64,000 nt of DNA from Qaidamihabitans albus. GTDB lineage: Bacteria; Actinomycetota; Actinomycetes; Mycobacteriales; Pseudonocardiaceae. Below are positions 1 through 8,109 of the stretch, in pieces; position 1 is the first letter of the stretch; every line of letters starts with the position of its first letter. Both the position numbers and the translations under genes were made by a program. The stretch covers positions 62,001 to 126,000 of the forward strand of contig NZ_JAEHOB010000013.1 in NCBI RefSeq assembly GCF_016464705.1, in the 5' to 3' direction. The notes under the pieces were generated by a model, which worked only from the letters and a program-made list of their open reading frames with translations, was not told the origin of the DNA and made no database searches.

Positions 1-826
1 CGGCGGTGGCCAGCCAGCCGACCACGCGGGACAGCTCCACCGCCCGCGTCACGTGCCCGGCGTCGGGATTGCGGCCGTCGCCGAGCACCGGCAGCTCGAC
101 CACACCATGCGGGTACACGGTGCGCCCGCCGAGCCGGATCTCCAGCGCCCCGGCGAACGCGGCCTCGACGCGGCCCGCGTTCGGGCTGGGATGCACCGCC
201 GTGTCCCGCCGCCACGCTCGCCACGCGGCACCGGCCGAACCGCCCACCACCGGGGCCGCCGCGACGGTGAGCGCCGCCGCCACCCGGGCGGGCAGCAGGT
301 GCACCAGTTCGTCGAGCCGCGCGAGGACCCAGCCGGCCCAGCGGTAGCGCGGCCCCCACCCGGCGGCACGCCTGCGCAGCGCGGTGATCCCGCGGGAACC
401 GAGCAGGCCGGGCACTCCCGCGACGGCACCCCACGCCAGCGGCGCGACCACCTGGTCGGACGTGTGCTCGGCGACGGCTTCCACCGAGGCGCGGGAGAGT
501 CCGATGACGTCGAGTTCGTCCGTGCAACGCGTGTCCAGCGCGGACAGTATCCCGCGGGCACTCCGCAGCTCACCGGTCTCCAGGTCACGCGCGAGCTGGG
601 TGCCGTCGGCCGCGATCCGCGCGGCTCCGAGCACGGCCCACGTGGCGGCCGCCGTGCTCGCGGCCCGCAGCACCGGGCGCCCGCGGCCCGCGCGCCCGGC
701 GGCCACACCGAACAGCACCGCGGTGGCCGTGGCGGCGCCGCCCACCGGCCGCCCGCGCTGTTTGCCACCGACCGCGCCGTCGGCCAGCACACCCAACAAC
801 AGTCCGGCCGCCCGTGCCCCGCTCAC
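1..826 (-). CDS. cobD: Adenosylcobinamide-phosphate synthase CobD/CbiB (3' end cut by window edge)
   Basis: This membrane enzyme of cobalamin synthesis attaches the aminopropanol (phosphate) arm to adenosylcobyric acid. The frame is open from a GTG at 824-826 to the left edge, about 275 residues of a family usually 300-320 long, so only the C-terminal end is missing. The strongest signature lies about 200 residues in: HPSPNAGRVEAAFAGAL followed by RLGGRTVYPHG. The N-terminal part is hydrophobic and rich in Ala and Gly, as expected of membrane segments. The N-terminal GDPxxGHPV motif usual in CobD reads GGKQRGRPV here, a visible divergence. It is divergent from gntK across about 126 bp. Function is known from the family; activity of this diverged copy is inferred. 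Confidence 0.88.
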   Translation of the reverse strand, partial: MSGARAAGLLLGVLADGAVGGKQRGRPVGGAATATAVLFGVAAGRAGRGRPVLRAASTAAATWAVLGAARIAADGTQLARDLETGELRSARGILSALDTRCTDELDVIGLSRASVEAVAEHTSDQVVAPLAWGAVAGVPGLLGSRGITALRRRAAGWGPRYRWAGWVLARLDELVHLLPARVAAALTVAAAPVVGGSAGAAWRAWRRDTAVHPSPNAGRVEAAFAGALEIRLGGRTVYPHGVVELPVLGDGRNPDAGHVTRAVELSRVVGWLATA

Positions 827-952
827 CCCGTGTCGCCCCCATTTTCGGATGTCCGTGCGGGCCGAGATTACTGGATCGGCCAATGCACGTACGTTGGCCC
901 CAGGAGCCGGTGGCGACGCCGGTGCACGGCGCCGGAGGAGAAAGGAGGCGCG

Positions 953-1456
953 GTGACCGTCATCGTCGTGATGGGCGTGTCCGGGTCGGGAAAGACCACG
1001 GTGGGCACGGCCCTGGCCACCGCGCTCGGGGTGGACTACGCGGAGGCGGACGAGTTCCACCCGCGCTCGAACATCGAGAAGATGACCACGGGCACCCCGC
1101 TCACCGACGACGACCGGCTGCCCTGGCTGCACGCGATCGCCGCATGGATCGGCGCGCACGCCGAGCGCGGTGGCGTGGTCACCTGCTCCGCCCTCAAACG
1201 CCGCTACCGGGACACGCTGCGCACGGGCGGTCCCGCGTGGTTCCTGCACCTGTGGGGCGGGCGGGAGCTGATCGCGCGCCGCATGACCACCCGCTCGGGC
1301 CACTTCATGCCGGTGTCGCTGCTCGACTCGCAGCTCGCCGACCTGGAACCGCTCGGGGCCGACGAGCCCGGGTGCACGGTGGACGTGGCGGCACCGGCCG
1401 GGGAGATCGTCGCGGGCCTGCTCAGGGATCGGCCGTGGCCCAGGCCCGGAGCATGA
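953..1456 (+). CDS. gntK: Gluconokinase
   Basis: The predicted enzyme phosphorylates D-gluconate to 6-phosphogluconate with ATP, feeding the pentose phosphate pathway. At 167 residues it has the size of the short P-loop gluconokinases. The Walker A loop GVSGSGKTT is at residues 7-15, followed by the family segments AEADEFHPRSNIEKM and TCSALKRRYRD. The GTG start is fixed by a strong Shine-Dalgarno, AAAGGAGG at 941-948, five bases upstream. The last 35 bp overlap the 3' end of the convergent nudC gene. No transporter or GntR-type regulator for gluconate is adjacent. Confidence 0.92.
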   Translation: MTVIVVMGVSGSGKTTVGTALATALGVDYAEADEFHPRSNIEKMTTGTPLTDDDRLPWLHAIAAWIGAHAERGGVVTCSALKRRYRDTLRTGGPAWFLHLWGGRELIARRMTTRSGHFMPVSLLDSQLADLEPLGADEPGCTVDVAAPAGEIVAGLLRDRPWPRPGA

Positions 1457-2423
1457 CGTACGCGATCGACGCGCTGCCGGGCAGCAGCAGGTCCGCGTGC
1501 TCCCCCGCGAAGGCCGAGCGCACCTCGTGCCGGGGGACCCACCGGGCGTCCTCGATCTCGCCGTCCGCGGGAACCAGCGGTGCCCCGGCGTCGGCCCGCG
1601 CGGCGAAGCCCAGCATGATCGAGCGAGGGAACGGCCACGGCTGGCTGCCGAGGTAGCGGATGTCGCGCACGTCGACGCCCGCCTCTTCCCGGATCTCCCG
1701 CTCCACGCAGCCCTCCAGCGACTCACCGGCCTCGACGAACCCGGCGAGTACCGAGTACCGCCCCGGCGGCCAGATCGGCTGCCGGGCCAGCAGCACCCGC
1801 TCGCCGTTGGTGCCCGCGTCGTCGTGCACCAGGCAGATCACCGCCGGATCGGTGCGCGGGTACTCCTCGCGCCCGCACCCCGCGCACCGCGTCGCCCAGC
1901 CGAAGTGGAGCGGGTGGGCTCGCTCGCCGCACCTGGCGCAGAACCGCGCGCGGCGGTGCCAGTTGCGCAGCGCCATCGCGGTGGTGAACAACCCGGCGGA
2001 GGTGTCGTCGAGCTGGGAGCCGAACCCGCGCAGGTCGATCCACACCTCGTCGCCGGTGCGTGGCACCTCCTGCCACACGCCCCAGCCGCTCCGCACGCCG
2101 GCCGTCTCGGCGTCGGCGCCGGGATCGCCGGGCAGCACCCAGTAGTCCGCGTCCTGCCACTCGCCGAGGAACACGGCGTCCTCCGGCGGTTCGGTGCCGA
2201 AGTCCAGCGCCTTGCGCGTGGCGAGCGGGACGTCGGTGGCCGCGGCGCCGGTGACGTGCTCGGCGGGCACCGGGGAGCGCCCCTTGTCGTCGAGCAGCAC
2301 CACCCGCGCGTCCGCCCATCGCCCGGAAAGCCGCCGCGGATCGGCCCGCAGCTCCTCCTGCCGGTTCGCGGTGGACCGGGAAAGGGCCGGAGAAGCGCCC
2401 AGCTGGAAGGGCGGGCTGCTCAT
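1422..2423 (-). CDS. nudC: NAD(+) diphosphatase NudC (Nudix)
   Basis: NudC hydrolyses NAD(H) to NMN(H) and AMP; in other bacteria the same family removes NAD caps from RNA. The 333-residue protein has the full architecture: a diverged N-terminal domain, a zinc ribbon with two CxxC pairs (FCARCGE and RCAGCGRE) in the middle, then a Nudix box beginning GFVEAGES and ending REIREEAGV, and the NudC-specific SQPWPFPRS motif just after it. The ATG overlaps the stop of the upstream M16 gene by 4 bp (ATGA), so it is probably translationally coupled to the two protease-family genes. The M. tuberculosis orthologue (Rv3199c) sits next to the K+ channel gene; here about 14 kb separates them. Confidence 0.93.
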   Translation of the reverse strand: MSSPPFQLGASPALSRSTANRQEELRADPRRLSGRWADARVVLLDDKGRSPVPAEHVTGAAATDVPLATRKALDFGTEPPEDAVFLGEWQDADYWVLPGDPGADAETAGVRSGWGVWQEVPRTGDEVWIDLRGFGSQLDDTSAGLFTTAMALRNWHRRARFCARCGERAHPLHFGWATRCAGCGREEYPRTDPAVICLVHDDAGTNGERVLLARQPIWPPGRYSVLAGFVEAGESLEGCVEREIREEAGVDVRDIRYLGSQPWPFPRSIMLGFAARADAGAPLVPADGEIEDARWVPRHEVRSAFAGEHADLLLPGSASIAYVMLRAWATADP

Positions 2424-3802
2424 GGGCGCGGCGACTCCACCCTGACCCCGCCGAGCGCGGTCAGCTGCGGCGCGAGCGTGTCGGCGTCACCGACGACGAC
2501 CCCGGTGAACCGGCTGGGCGCGAAGAAGTCCAGCGCCGCCTGGACCACCTCGTCGGAGCTCACGTCGGCGACCCGCTGCGGGTGTCCGGCCAGCCACTCC
2601 GGGCCGAGCCCGACCGCGGTGAGCGCGGAGAGCTGCCCGGCCAGCCCGCCCTGCGACGAAAGGCCGATGAGCAGCGAGCCGATCGCGTACTGCCGTACCG
2701 ACTCGATCTCGTCGGCCGTCGGCGGCACCAGGCCGAGCCTGCCGAGCTCGTAGCGGGTCTCCAGCAGCGCGGCAGCGGTGACCTCGTTGGCGGTGTCGGC
2801 CTCGACCTGCACGGTGGCGCTCGCGCCGGTGAACTCGAAGCCGGAGTGCGCGCTGTAGGTGTAGCCCTTGTCCTCCCGGATGTTCTCCACCAGCCGGGAG
2901 GAGAAGTAGCCGCCGAAGGCCAAGTTCGCCAGTTGCAGCGCGGGATACCGCGGATCGGTCCGGGGCAGCGCCTGCGCCGAGAGCCGGATCTGTGACTGCA
3001 CCGCGCCCGAGCGCGGGACGAGCAGGACGTCGCCGCCCGCGAGTTCGGGCAGCGGAGGCAGCTCGGCGGCCGCACGGCCGGCCTCCCAGCCCGCGAGCGC
3101 CCGCTCCACGTCACCGGTGACCGTGTCCGGGTCGATGTCGCCGACCAGCACCAGCGTCGAGCCCCGGGGCAGCACGGAAGCGGTGTGCAGCGCGCGCACG
3201 TCCTCCGGCGTCACGGCGGCGACGTCCTCGGCCCTGGGCACCTCACGCGTGTAGGGGTGGTCGCCGTAGCGGTGGCGCTGCAACGCCTCGCGGGCGATCA
3301 CCCTCGGCTGCGTCCGCGCGACGGCGAGCCGCTCCACGACACGATCGATCTCCCTGCGCACCTCACTGTCCGTATAGGACGCTCCGGTCAGCGTGTCGGC
3401 GAGCACGTCCAGCAGCGTGGGCAATCCGCTGGCCAGCGCCCCGCCGGACACGGCGAGGTGCTCCGGATCGACGCTCGTTCCAAGCTCACCGCCGATCAGC
3501 GCGAGCTCCGTGTCGATCGCGACGCGGTCGCGGCGGGCGGTGCCGGTCAGCATCGACTCCGCCAGTACCTCTGCGGTCGCCGGGTGCATCGGCGCCTCAC
3601 CCGCGAAGGGGATCAGCAGGCGCAGCTCGACGAGCGGCACGTTGGCCTTGCGCACGGCGAGCACGCGCAACCCGTTGCCGAGGACGGTGTCGGCGTGGGT
3701 GATGTCCGCGACGGCACGCTGCTCGCCGAGAGCGGGAACGGCGCGCGGACCGTGCGGCGTGGCGCCGATCTCCTCCGCGCTGCGGTGGGACACGGCAGTC
3801 AC
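2420..3802 (-). CDS. M16-family peptidase-like protein lacking the zinc motif
   Basis: This 460-residue protein has the two-domain M16 (insulinase/processing peptidase) fold. It is recognised by ANLAFGGYFSSRLVENIRED and GYTYSAHSGFEF in its C-terminal half. The HxxEH zinc site expected near residue 75 is absent: the equivalent region reads EVLAESML, so this is a non-catalytic partner like the alpha subunit of mitochondrial processing peptidase. The GTG start overlaps the stop of the upstream catalytic M16 gene by 4 bp (GTGA), and its own stop overlaps nudC. Co-translation of the two M16 genes suggests they form a heterodimer. The substrate is unknown. Confidence 0.85.
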   Translation of the reverse strand: MTAVSHRSAEEIGATPHGPRAVPALGEQRAVADITHADTVLGNGLRVLAVRKANVPLVELRLLIPFAGEAPMHPATAEVLAESMLTGTARRDRVAIDTELALIGGELGTSVDPEHLAVSGGALASGLPTLLDVLADTLTGASYTDSEVRREIDRVVERLAVARTQPRVIAREALQRHRYGDHPYTREVPRAEDVAAVTPEDVRALHTASVLPRGSTLVLVGDIDPDTVTGDVERALAGWEAGRAAAELPPLPELAGGDVLLVPRSGAVQSQIRLSAQALPRTDPRYPALQLANLAFGGYFSSRLVENIREDKGYTYSAHSGFEFTGASATVQVEADTANEVTAAALLETRYELGRLGLVPPTADEIESVRQYAIGSLLIGLSSQGGLAGQLSALTAVGLGPEWLAGHPQRVADVSSDEVVQAALDFFAPSRFTGVVVGDADTLAPQLTALGGVRVESPRP

Positions 3803-5085
3803 TGGGTACCTCCCTGATCCGGTTCGACGACGAGCACGGCGCGCGCGTCCGGGCGCAGCGCCTTCGCGGCCTCGGCGACGCCCTCCGCGGTGACGGCCGC
3901 GATCCGGTCCGCCAGCCCGTACACCAGCCCGGGATCGTCGTAGAGCAGCTCGAACGAGCCGAGCGCGAGCGTGCGCGACATCAGCCGGTCGTGCTCGGAA
4001 TGCAGGTTCGCGCTCCAGCGCGCGGTCACCTTGGCCAGTTCCTGCTCGCCGGGCGGGGTGACGGCCAGCGCGTCGAGCTCCTCGTCGAGCGCTCCCAGTA
4101 CCCGCTCGGGGCTGACGTCCGGCGGGTGCACGGCGGTGACCGAGAACGTGTCCGGGTCGCGCGCCTCGAACGGGCCGAAAAGGCCCGCACCCGCGTTGAT
4201 GTCGGTGACCAGCGGCTCGCGGTGCACGAGCCGCTGCTGCAGCCGCGAACCGTCGCCGTCGCTGAGCAGCCCGGCCAGCACCAGATTGGCCAGGTAGCCG
4301 TCGAGCTCGTTGACCGGGTCGGGCATCCGGTAGCCGACGGCGAGCGCGGGCAGCGGCGCGTGCGGATCGGTGTGGCTGCCGCGCAGCTCCCTGCCCGGCC
4401 GTGGCTCGGCGAAGGAAGGGCGCGCCGGTTTCGGCCGCGCAGGCACGTCACCGAAGTGCTTGTCGATCAGCTCGCGCGCGCGGTCGACCTCGAGGTCGCC
4501 CGCGACGGTGAGCACCGCGTTGGCGGGTGCGTAGTAGGTGTCGAAGAAGGCGGCACAGTCGTCCAGCGAAGCCTGTTCGAGGTCGGTGAAATCGCCGTAG
4601 CCGTTGTGCGCGTTGGGAAACGTGGAGTACAGCACCGGCGGCAGCAGGATCCACGGGAACCCGCCGTAGGGCCGGTTCAGCACGTTGAGCCGGATCTCCT
4701 CCTTGACCACGTCGATCTGGTTGGCCAGGTTCTCCGCCGTCAGCTTCGGTGCGCGCATCCGGTCGGCCTCGAGGAACAGCGCCCGCTCCAGCGCGGCCGA
4801 GGGCAGGACCTCGAAGTAGTCGGTGTAGTCCGGGTGCGTCGAGCCGTTGAACACGCCGCCGCTGCTCTGCACGTAACGGAAGTGCGCCAGCTTCTCCAGG
4901 CTCTCGCTGCCCTGGAACATGAGGTGCTCGAAGAGGTGCGCGAACCCCGTGCGCCCCTCCGGTTCCGAGCGGAAGCCCACGTCGTAGTGCACGCTGACAC
5001 CGACGACCGGAGCCGTCCGGTCGGGCGCGAGCACCACTCGCAGGCCGTTGTCGAGAGTGAATCTGTGTAGCTCGGGTACGGCCAT
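3799..5085 (-). CDS. M16-family zinc metallopeptidase (catalytic subunit)
   Basis: This predicted zinc endopeptidase has 428 residues and no signal peptide, so it should act in the cytoplasm. The inverted zinc motif HLFEH is at residues 50-54 (H50, E53, H54), in the context GFAHLFEHLMFQGS. A further acidic stretch (DVVKEEIRLN) lies about 80 residues later, where the third ligand of the family falls. It is the first gene of a three-gene minus-strand unit with the inactive M16 partner and nudC. Transcription probably starts in the 67-bp gap shared with the divergent dehydrogenase at 5153. Role unknown; M16 enzymes usually cut peptides inside a closed chamber. Confidence 0.9.
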   Translation of the reverse strand: MAVPELHRFTLDNGLRVVLAPDRTAPVVGVSVHYDVGFRSEPEGRTGFAHLFEHLMFQGSESLEKLAHFRYVQSSGGVFNGSTHPDYTDYFEVLPSAALERALFLEADRMRAPKLTAENLANQIDVVKEEIRLNVLNRPYGGFPWILLPPVLYSTFPNAHNGYGDFTDLEQASLDDCAAFFDTYYAPANAVLTVAGDLEVDRARELIDKHFGDVPARPKPARPSFAEPRPGRELRGSHTDPHAPLPALAVGYRMPDPVNELDGYLANLVLAGLLSDGDGSRLQQRLVHREPLVTDINAGAGLFGPFEARDPDTFSVTAVHPPDVSPERVLGALDEELDALAVTPPGEQELAKVTARWSANLHSEHDRLMSRTLALGSFELLYDDPGLVYGLADRIAAVTAEGVAEAAKALRPDARAVLVVEPDQGGTQ

Positions 5086-5152
5086 GACGACACCCTACGG
5101 GAGGCGCGGCGACGGCCGCGTGATCGGGAACGGAACTGATCGGGGCTGATCG

Positions 5153-5959
5153 ATGAGACCCTTGACAGAGCAACGAATCCTCGTTACCGGCGCCACCGAC
5201 GGCCTCGGCCGGTACCTGGCAGGCGAGCTCAGCGCCGCGGGCGCGGCGGTGATCGCACACGGCCGCGACGCCGGCAGGCTGCGCCGCTTGCGCACCGACC
5301 TCGGTGCCGAGGTCGTCCGCGCCGACCTCGCCGACCTGCGGCAGGTGGACCGGCTCGCCGACGAGATCGGCCGGAGCCACGACCGGCTGGACGTGCTCGT
5401 GAACAATGCCGGTATCGGCGCCGGGGCGGACCCGTCCCGGCGCGCGGAGAGCGCCGACGGCATCGAGCTGCGCTTCGCCGTCAACTACCTCGCCGGGTTC
5501 CACCTGACGCACAAGCTCCTTCCGCTGCTGCGCGCACCGGCGCGAATTGTCAACGTCGCGTCGGCCGGGCAGGAGGAGATCGACTTCGGCGATCCGCAGC
5601 TGCGCCACGGCTACGGCGGGATGCGGGCCTACATGCGGAGCAAGCTGGCGCAGGTCATGTTCACGATCGACCTCGCGGACGAGCTGCGAGGCACCGGCGT
5701 GACAGTGAACGCGCTGCACCCGGCCACGTTCATGGACACCACGATGGTCCGGGAGTCCGGCAGGGAACCGGCGAGCAGCGTCGCCGAGGGCGGCGCGGCG
5801 ACCCTGCGGCTCATCACCGACGCGGACGTCGACGGCGTCAGCGGGCGCTACTTCAACGGCACGCGGGAGGCGGAGCCGCATCCACAGGCACTGGACCCGG
5901 CGGCCCGGCGGCGGCTGCGCGAGCTCAGCGACGAGCTGATCGCCGGGGCACTGGCCTGA
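5153..5959 (+). CDS. Short-chain dehydrogenase/reductase
   Basis: This is an NAD(P)-dependent oxidoreductase of the SDR superfamily, 268 residues. The cofactor loop TGATDGLG is at residues 12-19, the NNAG motif follows VLV, and the catalytic YxxxK appears as AYMRSK, with the conserved Ser in NVASAG before it. The motif spacing resembles the retinol dehydrogenase/WWOX-like SDR group, but the substrate cannot be read from sequence. The ATG at 5153 lies 67 bp from the divergent M16 operon, and only a weak ribosome site precedes it. Its 3' end faces the convergent RDD gene 34 bp away. Confidence 0.85.
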   Translation: MRPLTEQRILVTGATDGLGRYLAGELSAAGAAVIAHGRDAGRLRRLRTDLGAEVVRADLADLRQVDRLADEIGRSHDRLDVLVNNAGIGAGADPSRRAESADGIELRFAVNYLAGFHLTHKLLPLLRAPARIVNVASAGQEEIDFGDPQLRHGYGGMRAYMRSKLAQVMFTIDLADELRGTGVTVNALHPATFMDTTMVRESGREPASSVAEGGAATLRLITDADVDGVSGRYFNGTREAEPHPQALDPAARRRLRELSDELIAGALA

Positions 5960-5993
5960 ACGGCCTGAACGCCTCCCCGAGAACCCGAGAACC

Positions 5994-6923
5994 TCAGCCC
6001 GGCGGGGCGAACGGGCCGTCGCCGCCGTCCTGCTCACGCGGAAGGTAGGGAGCGGGTGGTGGCCGGCTGTGCTGGTAAGGCTGGTAGGGCTGGGGCGACT
6101 GGTAGGGCTGGCTCTGCTGGTAGGGCTGGTACGGCTGGGGCGGGGCGTGGCCGCCCGCCACCGGGATGCCGCTCGCGCGGGCGTGGTCGCGGGCGCGCCG
6201 CTCGGCCAGCACGGCGGCGAGGTAGGCCCACGCGGGCACCTGCGGCGGGACCGGAGCCCCGATGTGCCCCGCCACCTCGTCCGCGAGCCGCCGCCCGACA
6301 TGCTCGCGCGCGGCCTCGGTCAGCTGCCCGTAGCGGCCGAGGTACTGGCGGACGGAGAGGGCGAGCGGGTCGGGCAGGTTGGTCAGGTCGAGCTGGGCCG
6401 CCCACGACGCGAGCGCAGGCGGCATCCCGATCGTCGGCGCCGCGGCCTCCGGTGCCCGCTCCCTGATGACGACCGTGCCGGCCAGGTAGTCGCCGACGCG
6501 CTTGGCCTTGCGGGAGCTCAGCGACGTCACGAACCCGATGACGCTCCAGATCCAGAACGGCCCGAAGTCGACGAAGGCGCCGGCCAGGGCGCGGGTGAGC
6601 GCGTGCCGCATCCGGATGGGGCCGCCGTCCTCCCGCACCACGCGCAGGCCGAGCGCCAGCTTGCCGAGCGTGCGGCCCCGGCTGAGCGTCTCGAAGATCG
6701 CGGGGTAGCCGATCAGCACCAGCATCTGGCCGGCGATGATCAGCGCACCGAGCAGCGCGTTGTCCAGCTCGCCGAGCAGCACCAGCAGCACCGCGAACAC
6801 CACGAGGGCCACCAGTTGCACCGCGATGTCGATCGCCATCGCCAGCGCCCGGGTCGCCGAGCGGGCGAGCCGTAGCTCCAGCACCACGGCGTCACCCGTG
6901 ACGAGGTCGGATTCGTGCGGCAC
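5994..6923 (-). CDS. RDD-family membrane protein with P/Q/Y-rich tail
   Basis: This is a 309-residue integral membrane protein. Residues about 20-150 form an RDD domain: the conserved Arg-Asp pair region near the start (RSATRALAMAIDIAVQ), three hydrophobic segments, and the typical SRGRTLGKLALGLRVV loop. The C-terminal half is soluble, and its last 60 residues are a low-complexity tail built from PYQ units (6056-6140 in DNA). The start used is GTG 6921-6923. It is divergent from the SpoIIM-like gene across 53 bp. In other actinobacteria RDD, SpoIIM, MoxR and DUF58 genes occur together, as they do here over 8 kb. Its biochemical role is unknown. Confidence 0.85.
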   Translation of the reverse strand: MPHESDLVTGDAVVLELRLARSATRALAMAIDIAVQLVALVVFAVLLVLLGELDNALLGALIIAGQMLVLIGYPAIFETLSRGRTLGKLALGLRVVREDGGPIRMRHALTRALAGAFVDFGPFWIWSVIGFVTSLSSRKAKRVGDYLAGTVVIRERAPEAAAPTIGMPPALASWAAQLDLTNLPDPLALSVRQYLGRYGQLTEAAREHVGRRLADEVAGHIGAPVPPQVPAWAYLAAVLAERRARDHARASGIPVAGGHAPPQPYQPYQQSQPYQSPQPYQPYQHSRPPPAPYLPREQDGGDGPFAPPG

Positions 6924-6976
6924 CCGGAAAGTATGGTTTCGGCAGGCGTTGTCCGGACAGGCAGGGGTGTGTTCGC

Positions 6977-7984
6977 GTGGATCTGGATGTGTTCGTCGCC
7001 GCGCACCGCGCCGAGTGGGACCGGCTGGCAGAGCTGGTGCGGCGCAGCGGGCGGCTGCGCGGCCCGGAGGCCGACGAGCTGGTGCGGCTGTATCAGCGCG
7101 CCGCGACGCACCTGTCGATCGTGCGCTCGACGAGCCCGGATCCGGCGCTGCTCGCCCGGCTCTCCTCGCTGGTCACGAAGGCCCGCTCCGCGGTGACCGG
7201 CACGCACAGCCCCGCGTGGCGGGAGGTGGGGCTGTTCTTCTCGCGCCGGTTCCCGGCCGCCGTGTACCGCAGCTGGCCGTGGTGGGTCGCGACGACCGTG
7301 GTGTTCACCGTGGTCACCGGGCTGCTGTCGGCCTGGATCGCGAGCGACGCGCGGGTGCGCGCGACCATCGCGGCACCGGACGAGATCCGCGCGATGACGG
7401 AGCCCGGCGGTGGCTACGAGGCGTACTACTCCAGTGAGCCGGCCGCCTCGTTCGCCGCGCAGGTGTGGACCAACAACGCCCAGGTCGCCGCGGCCTCGCT
7501 GGTGCTGGGGGTGCTGCTCGGCCTGCCGGTGCTGCTCGTGCTGTGGACCAACGCGCTCAACCTCGGTGTCGGTATCGGGCTGATGACCTCGGCAGGCCGG
7601 GGGGAGCTCTTTCTCGGCCTGCTCGCGCCGCACGGGCTGCTGGAGCTGACGGCGGTGTTCGTCGCGGCCGGGACCGGGCTGCGGCTGGGCTGGACGGTGC
7701 TCGACCCTGGCGGGCTGACCCGGTCGGCGGCACTGGCCAGGGCGGGCCGGTCGGTGGTCGCGATCGCGCTCGGGCTGGTCGTCGTACTGCTGGTGTCGGG
7801 GCTGATCGAGGCGTTCGTGACGCCGTCGGGGCTGCCGACATGGGCGCGGGTCGGCATCGGCGTGGCCGCCGAGGCGGCGTTCCTCGCCTACGTGTTCGTG
7901 CTCGGCAGGCGCGCGGCGGCGGAGGGTGAGACCGGCGACGTGGACGCCCGCGCCGCCGGTGACGAGGCCCCGGTGGCCGGCTGA
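6977..7984 (+). CDS. SpoIIM (stage II sporulation M)-family membrane protein
   Basis: This 335-residue protein of the SpoIIM/DUF95 family starts at GTG 6977. A soluble N-terminal part (about 90 residues, helical) precedes a membrane region with hydrophobic stretches near residues 105-122, 165-195, 210-245 and 260-310. The family signature around LWTNALNLGVGIGLMTSAG and LAPHGLLELTAVFVAAGTGL is clear. Sporulation itself is not implied; non-sporulating actinobacteria carry the same gene beside RDD, DUF58 and MoxR genes. It is divergent from the RDD gene and followed by a broken methyltransferase gene. Confidence 0.87.
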   Translation: MDLDVFVAAHRAEWDRLAELVRRSGRLRGPEADELVRLYQRAATHLSIVRSTSPDPALLARLSSLVTKARSAVTGTHSPAWREVGLFFSRRFPAAVYRSWPWWVATTVVFTVVTGLLSAWIASDARVRATIAAPDEIRAMTEPGGGYEAYYSSEPAASFAAQVWTNNAQVAAASLVLGVLLGLPVLLVLWTNALNLGVGIGLMTSAGRGELFLGLLAPHGLLELTAVFVAAGTGLRLGWTVLDPGGLTRSAALARAGRSVVAIALGLVVVLLVSGLIEAFVTPSGLPTWARVGIGVAAEAAFLAYVFVLGRRAAAEGETGDVDARAAGDEAPVAG

Positions 7985-8109
7985 GCGCTCCGCGCGTGGG
8001 AAGAACGACCCACGGTGCGCCACAAAATTGGCCCCGGTTGGACCGATGTGCCGGGGCGTCGCCGCCTAACGTCCGGTGCAGCGAATTGCATCGAGCCGAG
8101 GAGCCTGCG

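Noticed and set aside
827-952. Cobalamin riboswitch upstream of cobD
   Set aside because: The 126-bp divergent gap contains no B12-box-like GCCACTG motif and is too short for both a switch and the gntK promoter.
6056-6140. Tandem repeat in DNA that could suggest a satellite or CRISPR
   Set aside because: It is the in-frame PYQ-coding tail of the RDD protein, with irregular unit size and no spacers.
4448-6301. 617-codon minus-strand open frame across the M16 gene and the SDR gene
   Set aside because: It conflicts with two well-supported genes and is low-complexity.
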